A stretch of DNA of 64,000 nt from the NCBI RefSeq assembly GCF_039529295.1, contig NZ_BAAAMN010000041.1, positions 62,001 through 126,000 on the forward strand, in the 5' to 3' direction. The notes under the pieces were generated by a model, which ran no database searches, was not told where the DNA came from, and saw only the letters and a program-made list of their open reading frames with translations. Positions within the stretch are counted from its first letter, which is position 1. Every line of letters starts with the position of its first letter. The translations under genes and the position numbers were made by a program. Below, one piece after another: positions 7,470-17,310 of the stretch. The stretch is from Yaniella flava (GTDB lineage: Bacteria > Actinomycetota > Actinomycetes > Actinomycetales > Micrococcaceae).

Positions 7470-8499
7470 CGGCTACTCCTAGTGAAAATCCGGGACGCTG
7501 GTCGTCGGTGGCCAGATCGACGCCTTCGACCCAGCGGCTCTCGGCGTATTCATCAACATGGCCTTGGAGGCGCAGGGCATCCAGCCGCCCAAGAATGAGG
7601 CCTTCGCGTAGCGCCCAGGGGCAAATCTTGAGTTTTTTGACTTTGAACCGTTCCATCGCGGCGTGGGCGACCATGCCGCCGGCTAACACCTGACGAGCCC
7701 GAATGTCGGAGATGCCCGGTAGCTCGGCACGCTGTTTTGCTGACATGCCGGCTAGCGTCTTATTCCATCTGGTCAAGTCTTTGCGACGCAGTTTGCGTGG
7801 CACAAAGAGACCATCGGTGGATGGGGCAGCGCCCGCCACCCGTGCCAGGGAACGGAATGTTTTCGACGTCCCGGTGACCACGGTGTTCTCTGGCAGGTCT
7901 TTGGGGAACAGTTGCCGATAGTCTTTGAGCACCGAATGAATGTAGTCGTACAGTGCAGCGATCTGTTTCTTCGTTGGTGGGTCGGGGTGATCGAAGAAAT
8001 CTTTGGTTAGCCGTTGGGCACCCAGCGGTACCGAGACGGCTTTGCTCGGCAATTCGTCGGTACCAAATGACATTTCGAACGAGCCGCCCCCGATGTCAAA
8101 GTTCAGCAAGTTTTCGACGTGCCAGCCGTGCCAGCGTCGCACCGCGAAATAGGTCATTGCGGCTTCCTGGTCGCCCGAGAGGACGGTGAGGTGGACGCCG
8201 GTTTCTTGCCAAATCCGTTCCAGGACCTGTTTGCCGTTGGTCGCATCACGGATGGCCGAGGTGCAAAAACTGATCATGTCCACGGCACCGTTCGCTTTGG
8301 CAAATGCGACGGCTCCATCGATGAACTCGACCAGGTTGCGCTGTCCTGTTTCGGTGATCGCCCCGTGATTATCGAGGTGCTTGATCAACGACATGGGACG
8401 TTTGTGATCGGCGTACGCGTTTGGACGCGCTCCGGGAAACGCATCCACCAACAGCAGGTGGATGCTATTTGAGCCGATGTCCAGCACTCCCAGACGCAT
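7462..8499 (-). CDS. Ppx/GppA family exopolyphosphatase/pppGpp phosphatase
   Basis: 345 residues. The ASKHA-fold phosphate loop LDIGSNSIHLLL is at residues 6-17 and the second loop FDIGGGSFEMSFG near 139-151. It is close to Mycobacterium Rv0496 (Ppx1), an exopolyphosphatase acting on short polyphosphate. It lacks the long C-terminal HD domain of E. coli Ppx. First gene of the isomerase-proC run; topA ends 3 nt upstream, so it may be cotranscribed from topA. Confidence 0.87.
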   Translation of the reverse strand: MRLGVLDIGSNSIHLLLVDAFPGARPNAYADHKRPMSLIKHLDNHGAITETGQRNLVEFIDGAVAFAKANGAVDMISFCTSAIRDATNGKQVLERIWQETGVHLTVLSGDQEAAMTYFAVRRWHGWHVENLLNFDIGGGSFEMSFGTDELPSKAVSVPLGAQRLTKDFFDHPDPPTKKQIAALYDYIHSVLKDYRQLFPKDLPENTVVTGTSKTFRSLARVAGAAPSTDGLFVPRKLRRKDLTRWNKTLAGMSAKQRAELPGISDIRARQVLAGGMVAHAAMERFKVKKLKICPWALREGLILGRLDALRLQGHVDEYAESRWVEGVDLATDDQRPGFSLGVAGG

Positions 8500-8502
8500 G
8501 CG

Positions 8503-11256
8503 TTACTTCTTCGCTTTCCGAGCTGGACCTTTGGCCCGTTTTTCTGCCAATAATTCGAAGGCGTGCCCCTCGGTGACCTGTTCGGGCGCAGTCCCGCGCG
8601 GTACGGTCACGTTCGTGGTGCCGTCGGTAATATAGGGGCCAAACCGGCCGTCTTTGATGACCACCTTTTTGCCCGAGGACGGGTCGTTACCGAACTCTGC
8701 CATCGGCGGCTTCGCTTGGCCGCGACCGCGTCGCTGTTTGGGTTGCGAGTAGATCTCTTCGGCTTGTGCCAGGGTGATGTTGAATAGTTGCTCTTCAGAT
8801 TCCAGTGAACGAGAATCCGATCCCTTGCGCAAATACGGGCCAAACCGGCCGTTTTGGGCGGTGATCTCTTCGCCATCTGCTGCGGTGCCTAAACTGCGTG
8901 GCAGCGACAGGATCTTGCGGGCATCGTCCAGCGTCATCGTGGCGATATCCATCCCCTGCAACAATGAACCCGTTTTGGGCTTCGGCTTCTTCGGGGCCTT
9001 CTTCGGTTTCTTCCGCCCGTTTTTGTAGTACTCGTCAGGCTGCGCGTCCTTATGCGCCTGGATTTGTTCTTCGGTGAGCTCCGGAATGATTTGGGTGACG
9101 TATGGGCCATAGCGTCCGTCTTTGGCCACCAGCTCGTAGCCGGTATCTGGATCCGTGCCCAAGGAACGTTCTGAAGGCCCGGCGGTCTCAATCATTTCGG
9201 TGGCCACGGAACTGGTCAGTTCATCCGGGGCCATTTCCTCTGGCACATTGGCGCGCTGCGGGTCGGTGCCCTCTTGCGCGTCGGCAGGTAGTGCTTGTTC
9301 CAAATAGGGGCCGTATCGTCCCACACGCAGGGTGATACCTTCAGCCACCGGAATAGAGTTGATGGCTCGCGCATCAATATCGCCGAGGTTTTCGACGGTA
9401 TGCTTGAGCCCCGCAGCCGATTCTTCACTGCCGAAGTAAAAACCCGACAACCAATCTTGACGGTCCATTTGGCCCGCCGCAATCTGGTCAAGGTCATCTT
9501 CCATACGGGCGGTGAAGGTGTAGTCCACGTACCGGCTGAAGTGTTCTTCGAGCAGTCGGATCACCGAGAACGCCGTCCACGACGGCACGAGTGCTGAGCC
9601 GCGTTTGCGTACGTAACCACGGTCGACAATCGTAGAGATGGTCGGCGCATAGGTGGATGGGCGACCGATTTCGCGTTTTTCGAGTTCGGCCACAATCGAG
9701 GCTTCGGTATAGCGTGCCGGCGGGGTCGTTTCGTGCCCCTCAGCTTCAACATCCCGAGCTTCTAAGATTTGGGCTTCGGCCATATCGGGCAGGCGCGCGT
9801 CATCGCGAGTGTTCTTTTCGCCCGGCACCGACTTCTGATCCGATTCATAAGCCTTCATAAACCCCGGCACCGTGATGACGGTCCCCGATGCGGAGAATTC
9901 AGCAACCCGCGGGGTTTCTTCGGCCGATGTGCCGGCCACTTTGACGGTCGCGGTATACCCGGTGGCGTCAATCATTTGGGAGGCGACGGTGCGCTTCCAA
10001 ATGAGTTCGTAGAGGCGGAATTCATCGGCGGTCAGCGCATTTTTGACCTTCGACGGGGTCCGAAAGTAGTCGCCCGATGGACGGATGGCCTCGTGGGCTT
10101 CTTGTGCGGCGGCGTTGCGGGACGCATAGTAGCGCGGTTTATCCGGCACCATGTCGCCACCATAGAGTTCGGTGGCCTGGTTTCGGGCCGCCGAAATGGC
10201 CTGTGATGACAGGATCACCGAGTCGGTACGCATATAGGTGATGTAACCGTTTTCGTACAGCCGCTGGGCGACCTGCATGGTCACACGAGAGGTAAAGCGC
10301 AGTCGGCGTGATGCTTCCTGTTGCAACGTTGATGTCGTGAACGGGGCTGCTGGTCGACGGCGGTACGGCTTATCTTCCAGCGAGGTGATCTTGAATTCGG
10401 CGCTCTCCAAACCGGCAGCCAAGGACTGCGCCGATGCCGCGTCGATGTGGGTGACGTCTGCTTTGGGTTTGAGCTGACCGTCGTCGTTAAAGTCTCGACC
10501 GGTCGCGACCCGTGTGTCGTCGATGGCAGAGAGTTTTGCGGCGAACGACTCTTCGGCGTCGGTGAAAAAGTTCGCGGTGATATCCCAGTACGATGCCGGC
10601 ACAAACGCCATGCGTTCACGTTCACGCTCTACCACCAGGCGGGTTGCCACGGATTGTACTCGGCCGGCCGACAGGCCGGGGCCGACCTTGCGCCACAGCA
10701 CCGGTGAGATCTCATAGCCGTAGAGCCGATCCAGAATACGGCGGGTTTCCTGGGCGTCGACGAGGTCGGTGTCGATTTCGCGAATATTTTCGAGCGCGCG
10801 CTCAATACCTTCTTCGGTAATTTCGGTAAACGTCATGCGGTAGACCGGGACCTTGGGTTTCAGCACCTCGAGCAGGTGCCAGGCAATCGCCTCGCCTTCC
10901 CGGTCAGCATCTGTTGCCAGGTAGAGTTCGTCGGCCGATTTGAGCGCTTTACGGAGCTCGGTGACTTTCTTTTTCTTGTCGTCTGCGACCACGTAGTACG
11001 GTTCGAACCCGTCATCGGTATCCACCGCGAATTTGCCGTAGGGACCTTTTTTCATGTCGGTCGGCAAATCAGAGGGCCGAGGTAGGTCTCGAATGTGGCC
11101 TACTGAGGAATCCACAATCCAGCCGTCCCCCAAAAATTTGGCGATGGAACGGCTCTTGGCCGGGGATTCCACGATCACCAATTTGGTGGTATCACCATCG
11201 GTGGGTGCAGAACTTTTCGCGCTCACGTGGCTCCTTTTCGTTGAAGCAGCTTCCAC
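8503..11256 (-). CDS. topA: DNA topoisomerase I (type IA)
   Basis: 917 residues. The TOPRIM domain starts with LVIVESPAKSRSIAKFLG near residue 26, with acidic ATDADREGEA near 114-123. The catalytic tyrosine is Tyr341 in YITYMRTDS. It relaxes negative supercoils. In place of zinc fingers the C-terminus carries several actinobacterial topo_C repeats, each with an RxGPY(V/I/L) core such as DGRYGPYVTQ and NGRFGPYLRK, and ends in a basic tail KRAKGPARKAKK. That matches the mycobacterial and Streptomyces type. The start at 11256 follows GAAAAGGAG closely. Confidence 0.97.
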   Translation of the reverse strand: MEAASTKRSHVSAKSSAPTDGDTTKLVIVESPAKSRSIAKFLGDGWIVDSSVGHIRDLPRPSDLPTDMKKGPYGKFAVDTDDGFEPYYVVADDKKKKVTELRKALKSADELYLATDADREGEAIAWHLLEVLKPKVPVYRMTFTEITEEGIERALENIREIDTDLVDAQETRRILDRLYGYEISPVLWRKVGPGLSAGRVQSVATRLVVERERERMAFVPASYWDITANFFTDAEESFAAKLSAIDDTRVATGRDFNDDGQLKPKADVTHIDAASAQSLAAGLESAEFKITSLEDKPYRRRPAAPFTTSTLQQEASRRLRFTSRVTMQVAQRLYENGYITYMRTDSVILSSQAISAARNQATELYGGDMVPDKPRYYASRNAAAQEAHEAIRPSGDYFRTPSKVKNALTADEFRLYELIWKRTVASQMIDATGYTATVKVAGTSAEETPRVAEFSASGTVITVPGFMKAYESDQKSVPGEKNTRDDARLPDMAEAQILEARDVEAEGHETTPPARYTEASIVAELEKREIGRPSTYAPTISTIVDRGYVRKRGSALVPSWTAFSVIRLLEEHFSRYVDYTFTARMEDDLDQIAAGQMDRQDWLSGFYFGSEESAAGLKHTVENLGDIDARAINSIPVAEGITLRVGRYGPYLEQALPADAQEGTDPQRANVPEEMAPDELTSSVATEMIETAGPSERSLGTDPDTGYELVAKDGRYGPYVTQIIPELTEEQIQAHKDAQPDEYYKNGRKKPKKAPKKPKPKTGSLLQGMDIATMTLDDARKILSLPRSLGTAADGEEITAQNGRFGPYLRKGSDSRSLESEEQLFNITLAQAEEIYSQPKQRRGRGQAKPPMAEFGNDPSSGKKVVIKDGRFGPYITDGTTNVTVPRGTAPEQVTEGHAFELLAEKRAKGPARKAKK

Positions 11257-11262
11257 ACTAAT

Positions 11263-12828
11263 CTAACTGGTCGTTGCTGCAGGCTCGAACACGTCCAAGA
11301 ATCCATCGACGTATAACGCCGTGATTTCGTCTTGGAGTGCACTGGTCTGTTGGTCGTTTAGTTCTAATAATCCTGCCACGGCCGCAACAATTTGTCCGGT
11401 CGACAGTTCGCCGTCGGCCGCACCGAGCACCGCAGCGGTGGCGGTATCCAGGCGAACATGGCGGCCAAAACCAGCACCGCTACGGGCCATCAGGACCTCT
11501 GGGTGTTGGGCCCCGAAGCGTTGATATTGCTCATAGGTTACCCATTGTGGGGCCACCAGGTGCACATTGGCTAGGGCCCAGTCTCGAGTTTGGGCAGTGT
11601 ACATACTGTCATATTTACTCACCGATGACGCCCATGCTGCAGCCACCGGCTGGTGTACGGCCGACGTCAGATACTCGAATTTTCGCAGCGGAGCAGTCTC
11701 ATCGCGCTTGCGCAGCCACACCCAACCAAACCCAATCTGGGTGACCCCACGTGCCTCAAAATCTGCCAGATACCTCGCATAGGCGTCGTGATATGCCGCT
11801 GGATTCAGGTTCTCGGAGGAGTCCTGCAGCCAGATTTCGGCGTATTGCGCAGGATCAGAACTGGAGCGTTGAATAGCCCAGATGTCCATGGACTCTGCAG
11901 GCCAAGTGGCTAATCGGTCATGCCAGGTACCTTTCCCGAACATCTCCCAATTGGCCAACATGACCGCTTGGGCACCCGGGGCCAAGACCGTATCGAGCGT
12001 GGAGATCAGTTCCTTGACAACGTGGTCACCGGTTTGGCCGGTTTCACGATACGTGTGGGTGGTGGTCGCTTGCGATGGAGCGATCACAAAGGGCGGGTTG
12101 GTGACCACCAGGTCGAAGGTTTGCCCGTCAACGGGTTCCAACATGTTGCCCGCCACCACGCTGACACGGTCTGTCAGGTGAGCCGGGTCGACGTCCACGG
12201 CTACGGCATTGAGCAAGATATTGAAGACGGCAAAATCCAATGCACGCTGTGAAATATCGGTAATGGTGACGTGTTGGACGTGGGTGAGTAAATACAGGGC
12301 CTGGATGCCGCAGCCGGTTCCGATGTCCAGGGCGGTGTCCACTTTGTGACGGGGTGTGATTTCTGCAAGCGTCATGGAAGCTTTGCCCACGCCCAAGATG
12401 TGTTCGGCGGGCAAGGGGGCGCCCAGTTGCAGCGCCGTCTGGTCTGAGGCCACCCACATGTCATGTCCGGAATCGGTCGCATATGCCGAAAGATCGACCG
12501 TGGCGATAACCCTGCCGTCATCGGTGGTGGTGACAAGGTTTAGTTCCACGGCGCCTGGCAGCGTCAGGGTGGGAAACATGGCCTCGGCGAGCTCGGGATG
12601 AATCGGGTCAGCTAGCATAAAGCAACTGATCATACCGGCTAACCGGTCGCCCTTTGCAAGCGCGTCACGCAGTGCTCGACGAGCGGGAATGTGCTGTTCC
12701 CGGTCCAAGGCTGCGGTCGCGGTAGGGCCCAGTAACGCAGCTACGTTGTCGGTGGTGTAACCAGCCGAGGTGAGATCTTGGTGCAGTGCGCCAATGGTTG
12801 CAGGCTGTCCAACGGGTGCCGGGTACAT
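11263..12828 (-). CDS. Class I SAM-dependent methyltransferase with DUF7059/DUF7782-type flanks
   Basis: 521 residues from ATG 12828. The frame is open further upstream but overlaps trhO, and this ATG shares one base with the trhO stop (TAATG) after an AAGGAC site. The middle holds a Rossmann methyltransferase domain: ALDIGTGCGIQALYLL near 165-180 and VVTNPPF near 243, the NPPF motif of N-methyltransferases such as RsmC, RlmG and PrmC. The N-terminal about 150 and C-terminal about 170 residues are actinobacterial extensions. The target is probably rRNA or protein; the sequence does not decide. Confidence 0.8.
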   Translation of the reverse strand: MYPAPVGQPATIGALHQDLTSAGYTTDNVAALLGPTATAALDREQHIPARRALRDALAKGDRLAGMISCFMLADPIHPELAEAMFPTLTLPGAVELNLVTTTDDGRVIATVDLSAYATDSGHDMWVASDQTALQLGAPLPAEHILGVGKASMTLAEITPRHKVDTALDIGTGCGIQALYLLTHVQHVTITDISQRALDFAVFNILLNAVAVDVDPAHLTDRVSVVAGNMLEPVDGQTFDLVVTNPPFVIAPSQATTTHTYRETGQTGDHVVKELISTLDTVLAPGAQAVMLANWEMFGKGTWHDRLATWPAESMDIWAIQRSSSDPAQYAEIWLQDSSENLNPAAYHDAYARYLADFEARGVTQIGFGWVWLRKRDETAPLRKFEYLTSAVHQPVAAAWASSVSKYDSMYTAQTRDWALANVHLVAPQWVTYEQYQRFGAQHPEVLMARSGAGFGRHVRLDTATAAVLGAADGELSTGQIVAAVAGLLELNDQQTSALQDEITALYVDGFLDVFEPAATTS

Positions 12829-13754
12829 TATGTCCTTACCGACGCGGTGCGCGTCGCACAGGTGGTACAAATACGTTTGGGATCCTCTGCCTGGCAGCCG
12901 TCGCAAATGACGGCCAGGGTTTTACAGCCCGGATCCGCGCAGTTGCGCAGCTGCGCGCTGGGGGTATTACACAGCTGACATGAGCCGATGACCTTAGTGT
13001 CGTCGGAGAAGTTCATCTGCATGCGCTCATCGAACACATAGAGTGAGCCTTCCCAGAGACCTTCATCACCAAATGCTTCACCATAGCGGACAATGCCGCC
13101 ATCAATTTGGTAGAGCTCTTGGAAGCCGCGGTTGGCCATCAAGACGGTGAGGACTTCGCAGCGAATACCGCCGGTGCAATAGGTGATGACCGGTTGGTCT
13201 TTCAGGTGGTCATATTTCCCAGATTCCAGCTCATCGATGAAGTCCCGGGTTGTCGTGGTGTCGGGGACGACGGCGTCTTTGAATTTGCCGATTTGGGCTT
13301 CGAATGCGTTCCGACCGTCAAAGAATGTCACCGGATTGCCCTCGGCTTCACGTTGGGCCACCAGTTCATTGACCTGTTGCGGAGACAAATGCGTGGCGGT
13401 GCCCACCACCTGGTTTCCCGGGGCGACTTGAATTTCTTCGGGACGGTCAAAGGCTACCAACTCGGGTTTGACCTTGACACTGAGGCGTGGAAAATCGGCG
13501 GCAGAGCCCTCGGACCACTTCACTTCGAGGTCGGTGAATGCGTCGTGGCTCCGAGTAATTTTGACGTATTCTTTGACGGCTTGAATAGTGCCGCCTACGG
13601 TCCCGTTGATGCCGTGTTCGGAGATGATAATCCGCCCGGTAAGTTCGAGCCGTTTACACAGCTCTTGTTGCCACAGCTTGATGGCTTGCGGGTCTGTGAT
13701 CGGCGCGAAGTGATAGTACAGGGCAATTTTGGTCTGTGGGTTCATCGATGGCAT
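12828..13754 (-). CDS. trhO: tRNA uridine(34) hydroxylase / rhodanese-related protein (TrhO, YceA family)
   Basis: 308 residues if started at ATG 13754; a TTG at 13766 and an ATG at 13745 are alternatives. An N-terminal acylphosphatase-like domain (ALYYHFAPI, SEHGINGTVGG) precedes a rhodanese domain with catalytic Cys in TYCTGGIRCE near 180. The C-terminal CxxC pairs (SCQLCN, CADPGC, CDGC, CTTC) form a likely zinc site. TrhO makes 5-hydroxyuridine at the wobble base of tRNA in an oxygen-dependent reaction. It is coupled to the downstream methyltransferase by a 1-nt overlap. Confidence 0.87.
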   Translation of the reverse strand: MPSMNPQTKIALYYHFAPITDPQAIKLWQQELCKRLELTGRIIISEHGINGTVGGTIQAVKEYVKITRSHDAFTDLEVKWSEGSAADFPRLSVKVKPELVAFDRPEEIQVAPGNQVVGTATHLSPQQVNELVAQREAEGNPVTFFDGRNAFEAQIGKFKDAVVPDTTTTRDFIDELESGKYDHLKDQPVITYCTGGIRCEVLTVLMANRGFQELYQIDGGIVRYGEAFGDEGLWEGSLYVFDERMQMNFSDDTKVIGSCQLCNTPSAQLRNCADPGCKTLAVICDGCQAEDPKRICTTCATRTASVRT

Positions 13755-13866
13755 CTCTGGTTTCAAAACTAACGGTATCGCTTGTGACGGGTGTCTTAAG
13801 GGTTACAAGTTGGTGACTCTTGTGCAATGTGGAGACCCTTGGCTGGGCTTAGAGCGTGACTAAAGC

Positions 13867-13872
13867 TATTCT
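13867..13872 (+). promoter_or_regulatory. Predicted -10 box placing the GNAT gene on a leaderless transcript
   Basis: TATTCT lies 6 nt before the ATG at 13879, so transcription would begin at or next to the start codon. No clear Shine-Dalgarno is present. The -35 is weak. Confidence 0.4.
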
Positions 13873-13878
13873 AGGGCT

Positions 13879-14640
13879 ATGGCTATCAATACTTCACTGA
13901 CAGATGAACTGGCCACGGCCTGGTTGACGGGGCGTGCGCGGATTCGAAATTATCACCTGACCACGCAGGGAAATATCCATGCCGCCTTGCGCACTCCAGA
14001 ATCGGCTGAAGCCGGCGAAGATCTGTGGGAATACGTCGTCACCAATACCTCGGATGATGTATTGAAGGCTGTCACCGATGAGATTATCAAACACCCATCG
14101 CGTCAGTTGATTGTGGCCGCTGATCTGCCCCAGACAGCCACGCCATCGGGTACGACCGCCAAAAGATACGCGGAGAAAACCGGCCTGCGCCCCATCGGCG
14201 TGGACGAATTGGTGATGGTCACCGACATGGAACAGCAGGACGTTGAAGAGCCCATCGTGCCGGAGCAGTTTACCGCCGAAGTGGTACGCAACGATGGCTG
14301 GTATCTGGTAGCTTTCAAAACCACCGATGAGTCCGAAGCAGGTGCCGGTAAACTCGCGGCTCGCGGACGTGTGGCCGTCGTCGATGGCACCTATGCGGTG
14401 TTCGACCAAATTTGGACTTCCCCTGACTTCCGCCGTCAGGGTCTGGGCTCACTAACCATGCGCTACCTGAGTTCTCTTGCGCTCGAACAAGATGTCGAAA
14501 CCGGCCTGTTGATTGCCGGTCTGGAAGGCCAAGCGCTCTACACCTACCTGGGTTGGACGGCCATCGGTGATGTGGTTGTGCTGGGCCACCCCGATGTTGA
14601 TCCGAAAGATCAGTGGGCAACCCAGACGTTCGAGCCATAA
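13879..14640 (+). CDS. GNAT family N-acetyltransferase
   Basis: 253 residues. The C-terminal half carries the acetyl-CoA-binding signature FRRQGLGSLTMRYLSSLA (the R/Q-x-x-G-x-G/A loop) near residue 187, followed by LYTYLGW. The N-terminal half (about 1-120) is not recognised and may be a degenerate second GNAT domain. The substrate is unknown. Its 3' end overlaps the GTG start of the downstream helicase by 28 nt, and the two are likely cotranscribed. Confidence 0.75.
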   Translation: MAINTSLTDELATAWLTGRARIRNYHLTTQGNIHAALRTPESAEAGEDLWEYVVTNTSDDVLKAVTDEIIKHPSRQLIVAADLPQTATPSGTTAKRYAEKTGLRPIGVDELVMVTDMEQQDVEEPIVPEQFTAEVVRNDGWYLVAFKTTDESEAGAGKLAARGRVAVVDGTYAVFDQIWTSPDFRRQGLGSLTMRYLSSLALEQDVETGLLIAGLEGQALYTYLGWTAIGDVVVLGHPDVDPKDQWATQTFEP

Positions 14641-16991
14641 GCATCCACGACGACGCTGCAGCCTACCTGGCGGAGCTTCTCGGATACGCCCGTGTACCAG
14701 ACCAATTGGTCCACACCCGCGTACTACCGGAACGCACCGCCAGGTTTTCTGTCTGGCCAGAAACACTGCCCACGGCATTTATTGACGCGGTGGGCTCAAC
14801 GGGCGTCCAAGCGCCCTTCGAACATCAAATCGCCGCGGCTCAGGCCGCTTTCGAGGGGCAACACGTGGTCCTGGCAACCGGTACGGCTTCTGGGAAATCT
14901 TTGGCCTATCAGATGCCCGTGGCGACTACCCTGGCCGACGGGGCATCAACGGCACTGTATCTCGCCCCGACGAAAGCGCTGGGGGCAGATCAGCTTGCTT
15001 CCTGGCAGTATCTGTCACGACAAGGCGTCTCGTGGCTGCGACCCAGTGCCTATGACGGCGACACTGATCCCCAATCCCGTCGCTGGGCACGCGATCACGC
15101 CAATGTGTTGGTCACCAACCCGGACATGTTACACGTCGGGATTTTGCCCAACCATGGTGCCTGGGCAACATTTTTTCGCAACCTCAAGTACATCATCGTC
15201 GACGAAGCGCACACCTACCGGGGTGTCTTCGGATCCCACGTCGCCGTCGTCCTGACCCGGTTACGCAGGATTTGTGCCAGCTTTGGCAACCATGACCCCG
15301 TGTTTTTCGGGGCCTCTGCGACCTCTTCGACTCCGGCTCAAAGTTTTTCCCAGCTCATCGGCGCACCCGCCATCGGCATCGACGAGGATACCTCGGGACA
15401 TGGCGAAGTGGTCGTGGGATTCTGGGAATCAGAATTTTCGGGAGCGACCGGGGAACACGATGCGCCACTTCGTCGCTCGCTCGTCGTCACCGGCGCAGAT
15501 ATGCTCTCGGATTTAGCCGTGCGTTCCGTTCGATCGGTCGCGTTTATCCGTTCGCGTCGTGGAGCCGAAGCCATGGCACAAATGGTGAAACGCAATCTGT
15601 CAGAAATCGATCCGGCGTTGCCCGGGCGAGCGGCGGCCTACCGTGCCGGGCTGTTACCCGAAGAACGTCGCGATGTCGAAGAACAGCTCAATAGCGGCAA
15701 ACTTTTGGCGGTTTCCACGACCCCGGCGTTGGAACTCGGTATCGATATTGCCGGGCTCGATGGTGTCGTCGTGGCTGGTTGGCCCGGTACTCGGGCCTCG
15801 TTTTTTCAACAGTTAGGCCGGGCGGGCCGTTCTGGACAACGATCTGTTGCACTCTATGTTGCTGGTGATGATCCGATGGACACGTACTTGGTGCACCACC
15901 CACAGGCGGTCTTTGATCTCGCGGTCGAAGATCACGTCATCGATGCCCACAACCCGCATATCCTGTCGGCACACCTGTGCGCCGCAGCCGCCGAAATTCC
16001 GCTCAAACCCGAAGACCTGAGTGCCTTTGGCGACTCCGACCATATTCGCCACATCGTTGAGGAACTCACGGCCACCGGATACCTCCGGCGACGACCGGCT
16101 GGCTGGTATTGGACACACGAGCAGCATGCGGCCGGCATGGTGAGTCTGCGAGATTCCGGCTCCGGGCCGATGCAAATTATCGATGGTGAAACAGGTGCGG
16201 TGCTGGGTTCCATTGGTGGAGAACAAGCGCATGGTCAAACGCATCCCGGTGCCGTCTATGTGCACCAGGGGCGCACCTGGGTTGTCGAGGATTTGGACGA
16301 GGACAATGCCACCGTGGTCGTCGTGCGTGCCGAACCCGAATATTTCACGCAGGCCCGAGATGTCACCGATGTCGACATACTGGCCGAAGACGCCCGCATC
16401 TTCTCTGCTGAAGACCGGCTCGCTTGGGTACACGGCCCCGTGAAGGTCACCAATCAGGTGGTGTCGTATCAGCGCAAGGAGATCTCCAGCGGTCGCGTCA
16501 TTGATGAGCAACCCCTTGACCTCAGCGCTCGTGAATTATTTACCCAAGCCGTCTGGTTTACCGCACCGTCTGAGGATTTTGTGGCTGCCGGTTTGACCAC
16601 CGATCGACTCCCCGGGGCTTTGCACGCGGCCGAACACGCGATGATCGGGATGATGCCGCTGGTGGCGTCCAATGACCGGTGGGATATCGGAGGTGTCTCA
16701 CTCGTGCTCCATCCGGATACCGAAGCACCAACGGTCTTTGTCTATGACGGCCACCCGGGTGGCGTCGGTTTTGCCACCCGTGGGTTTCTGCAAGCCAGCA
16801 CCTGGATTACGGCCACGATGGAGGCGATTGAAAACTGCAGCTGCCCCGACGGTTGCCCCTCGTGCGTGCAGTCTCCGAAATGTGGCAATCGGAACTCGCC
16901 GCTGGATAAGGCCGGGGCGGTCATCGTACTGCGCTACGTGGAGTCGGCGTTGACTAGGGCTGCTTCGGTCCCGCCCGAGACTGCGCTGTAG
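14613..16991 (+). CDS. DEAD/DEAH-box superfamily 2 helicase, MrfA/SftH-like (Rv3649 type)
   Basis: 792 residues from GTG 14613. Motif I is ATGTASGKS near residue 90, motif II DEAH near 197, motif III GASATSS, and motif VI QLGRAGRSGQ near 404. The C-terminal DUF1998-like domain carries a four-Cys cluster within ENCSCPDGCPSCVQSPKC near 745. This layout matches Bacillus MrfA and mycobacterial SftH, 3'-5' helicases linked to repair of mitomycin-type lesions. It is followed convergently by the tad locus, as Rv3649 is in Mycobacterium. It overlaps the TadG-like gene tail to tail by 38 nt. Confidence 0.9.
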   Translation: MGNPDVRAISIHDDAAAYLAELLGYARVPDQLVHTRVLPERTARFSVWPETLPTAFIDAVGSTGVQAPFEHQIAAAQAAFEGQHVVLATGTASGKSLAYQMPVATTLADGASTALYLAPTKALGADQLASWQYLSRQGVSWLRPSAYDGDTDPQSRRWARDHANVLVTNPDMLHVGILPNHGAWATFFRNLKYIIVDEAHTYRGVFGSHVAVVLTRLRRICASFGNHDPVFFGASATSSTPAQSFSQLIGAPAIGIDEDTSGHGEVVVGFWESEFSGATGEHDAPLRRSLVVTGADMLSDLAVRSVRSVAFIRSRRGAEAMAQMVKRNLSEIDPALPGRAAAYRAGLLPEERRDVEEQLNSGKLLAVSTTPALELGIDIAGLDGVVVAGWPGTRASFFQQLGRAGRSGQRSVALYVAGDDPMDTYLVHHPQAVFDLAVEDHVIDAHNPHILSAHLCAAAAEIPLKPEDLSAFGDSDHIRHIVEELTATGYLRRRPAGWYWTHEQHAAGMVSLRDSGSGPMQIIDGETGAVLGSIGGEQAHGQTHPGAVYVHQGRTWVVEDLDEDNATVVVVRAEPEYFTQARDVTDVDILAEDARIFSAEDRLAWVHGPVKVTNQVVSYQRKEISSGRVIDEQPLDLSARELFTQAVWFTAPSEDFVAAGLTTDRLPGALHAAEHAMIGMMPLVASNDRWDIGGVSLVLHPDTEAPTVFVYDGHPGGVGFATRGFLQASTWITATMEAIENCSCPDGCPSCVQSPKCGNRNSPLDKAGAVIVLRYVESALTRAASVPPETAL

Positions 16992-17310
16992 CATCCAGGC
17001 CGATGGGCACGGCCAACTCGACCTGGATGTGGGCCACACCGGGTTCGGCAATGTTGCACGCCGTCATGGTGGCACCGTGTGCAGAAACCGTGTCGTCTGC
17101 CAGCGCGCACGGTTCTCCAATCATGAGTCCACGGGCGGCATCGGCTGCCGAGAGTGCTGCCAAATCGGCTGCGACCGCCGCTCGCGAAGCTGCAACGTGC
17201 ACCTGCACCAGCGCCAGTGTTGCGGCAAGTAGCAGCATCAGTGCAGCAAACACCGTGAGCATCATGGCGGTCGATGCTCCGGCGTCATCGGTTAGGGTTC
17301 TACGGTCCAT
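16954..17310 (-). CDS. TadG-like/Rv3654c-family pilus-associated protein
   Basis: 118 residues. After a short polar head ending in DDAGASTA comes one hydrophobic helix (about 14-38), then a small extracellular domain with two cysteines (GEPCALADD, MTACNIAE) that may pair. It resembles the mycobacterial Rv3654c TadE-like protein. It has a Gly before the helix but lacks the Glu at +5 seen in true pseudopilins, so prepilin-peptidase cleavage is doubtful. Last gene of the tad operon, overlapping TadE by 19 nt. Confidence 0.72.
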   Translation of the reverse strand: MDRRTLTDDAGASTAMMLTVFAALMLLLAATLALVQVHVAASRAAVAADLAALSAADAARGLMIGEPCALADDTVSAHGATMTACNIAEPGVAHIQVELAVPIGLDATAQSRAGPKQP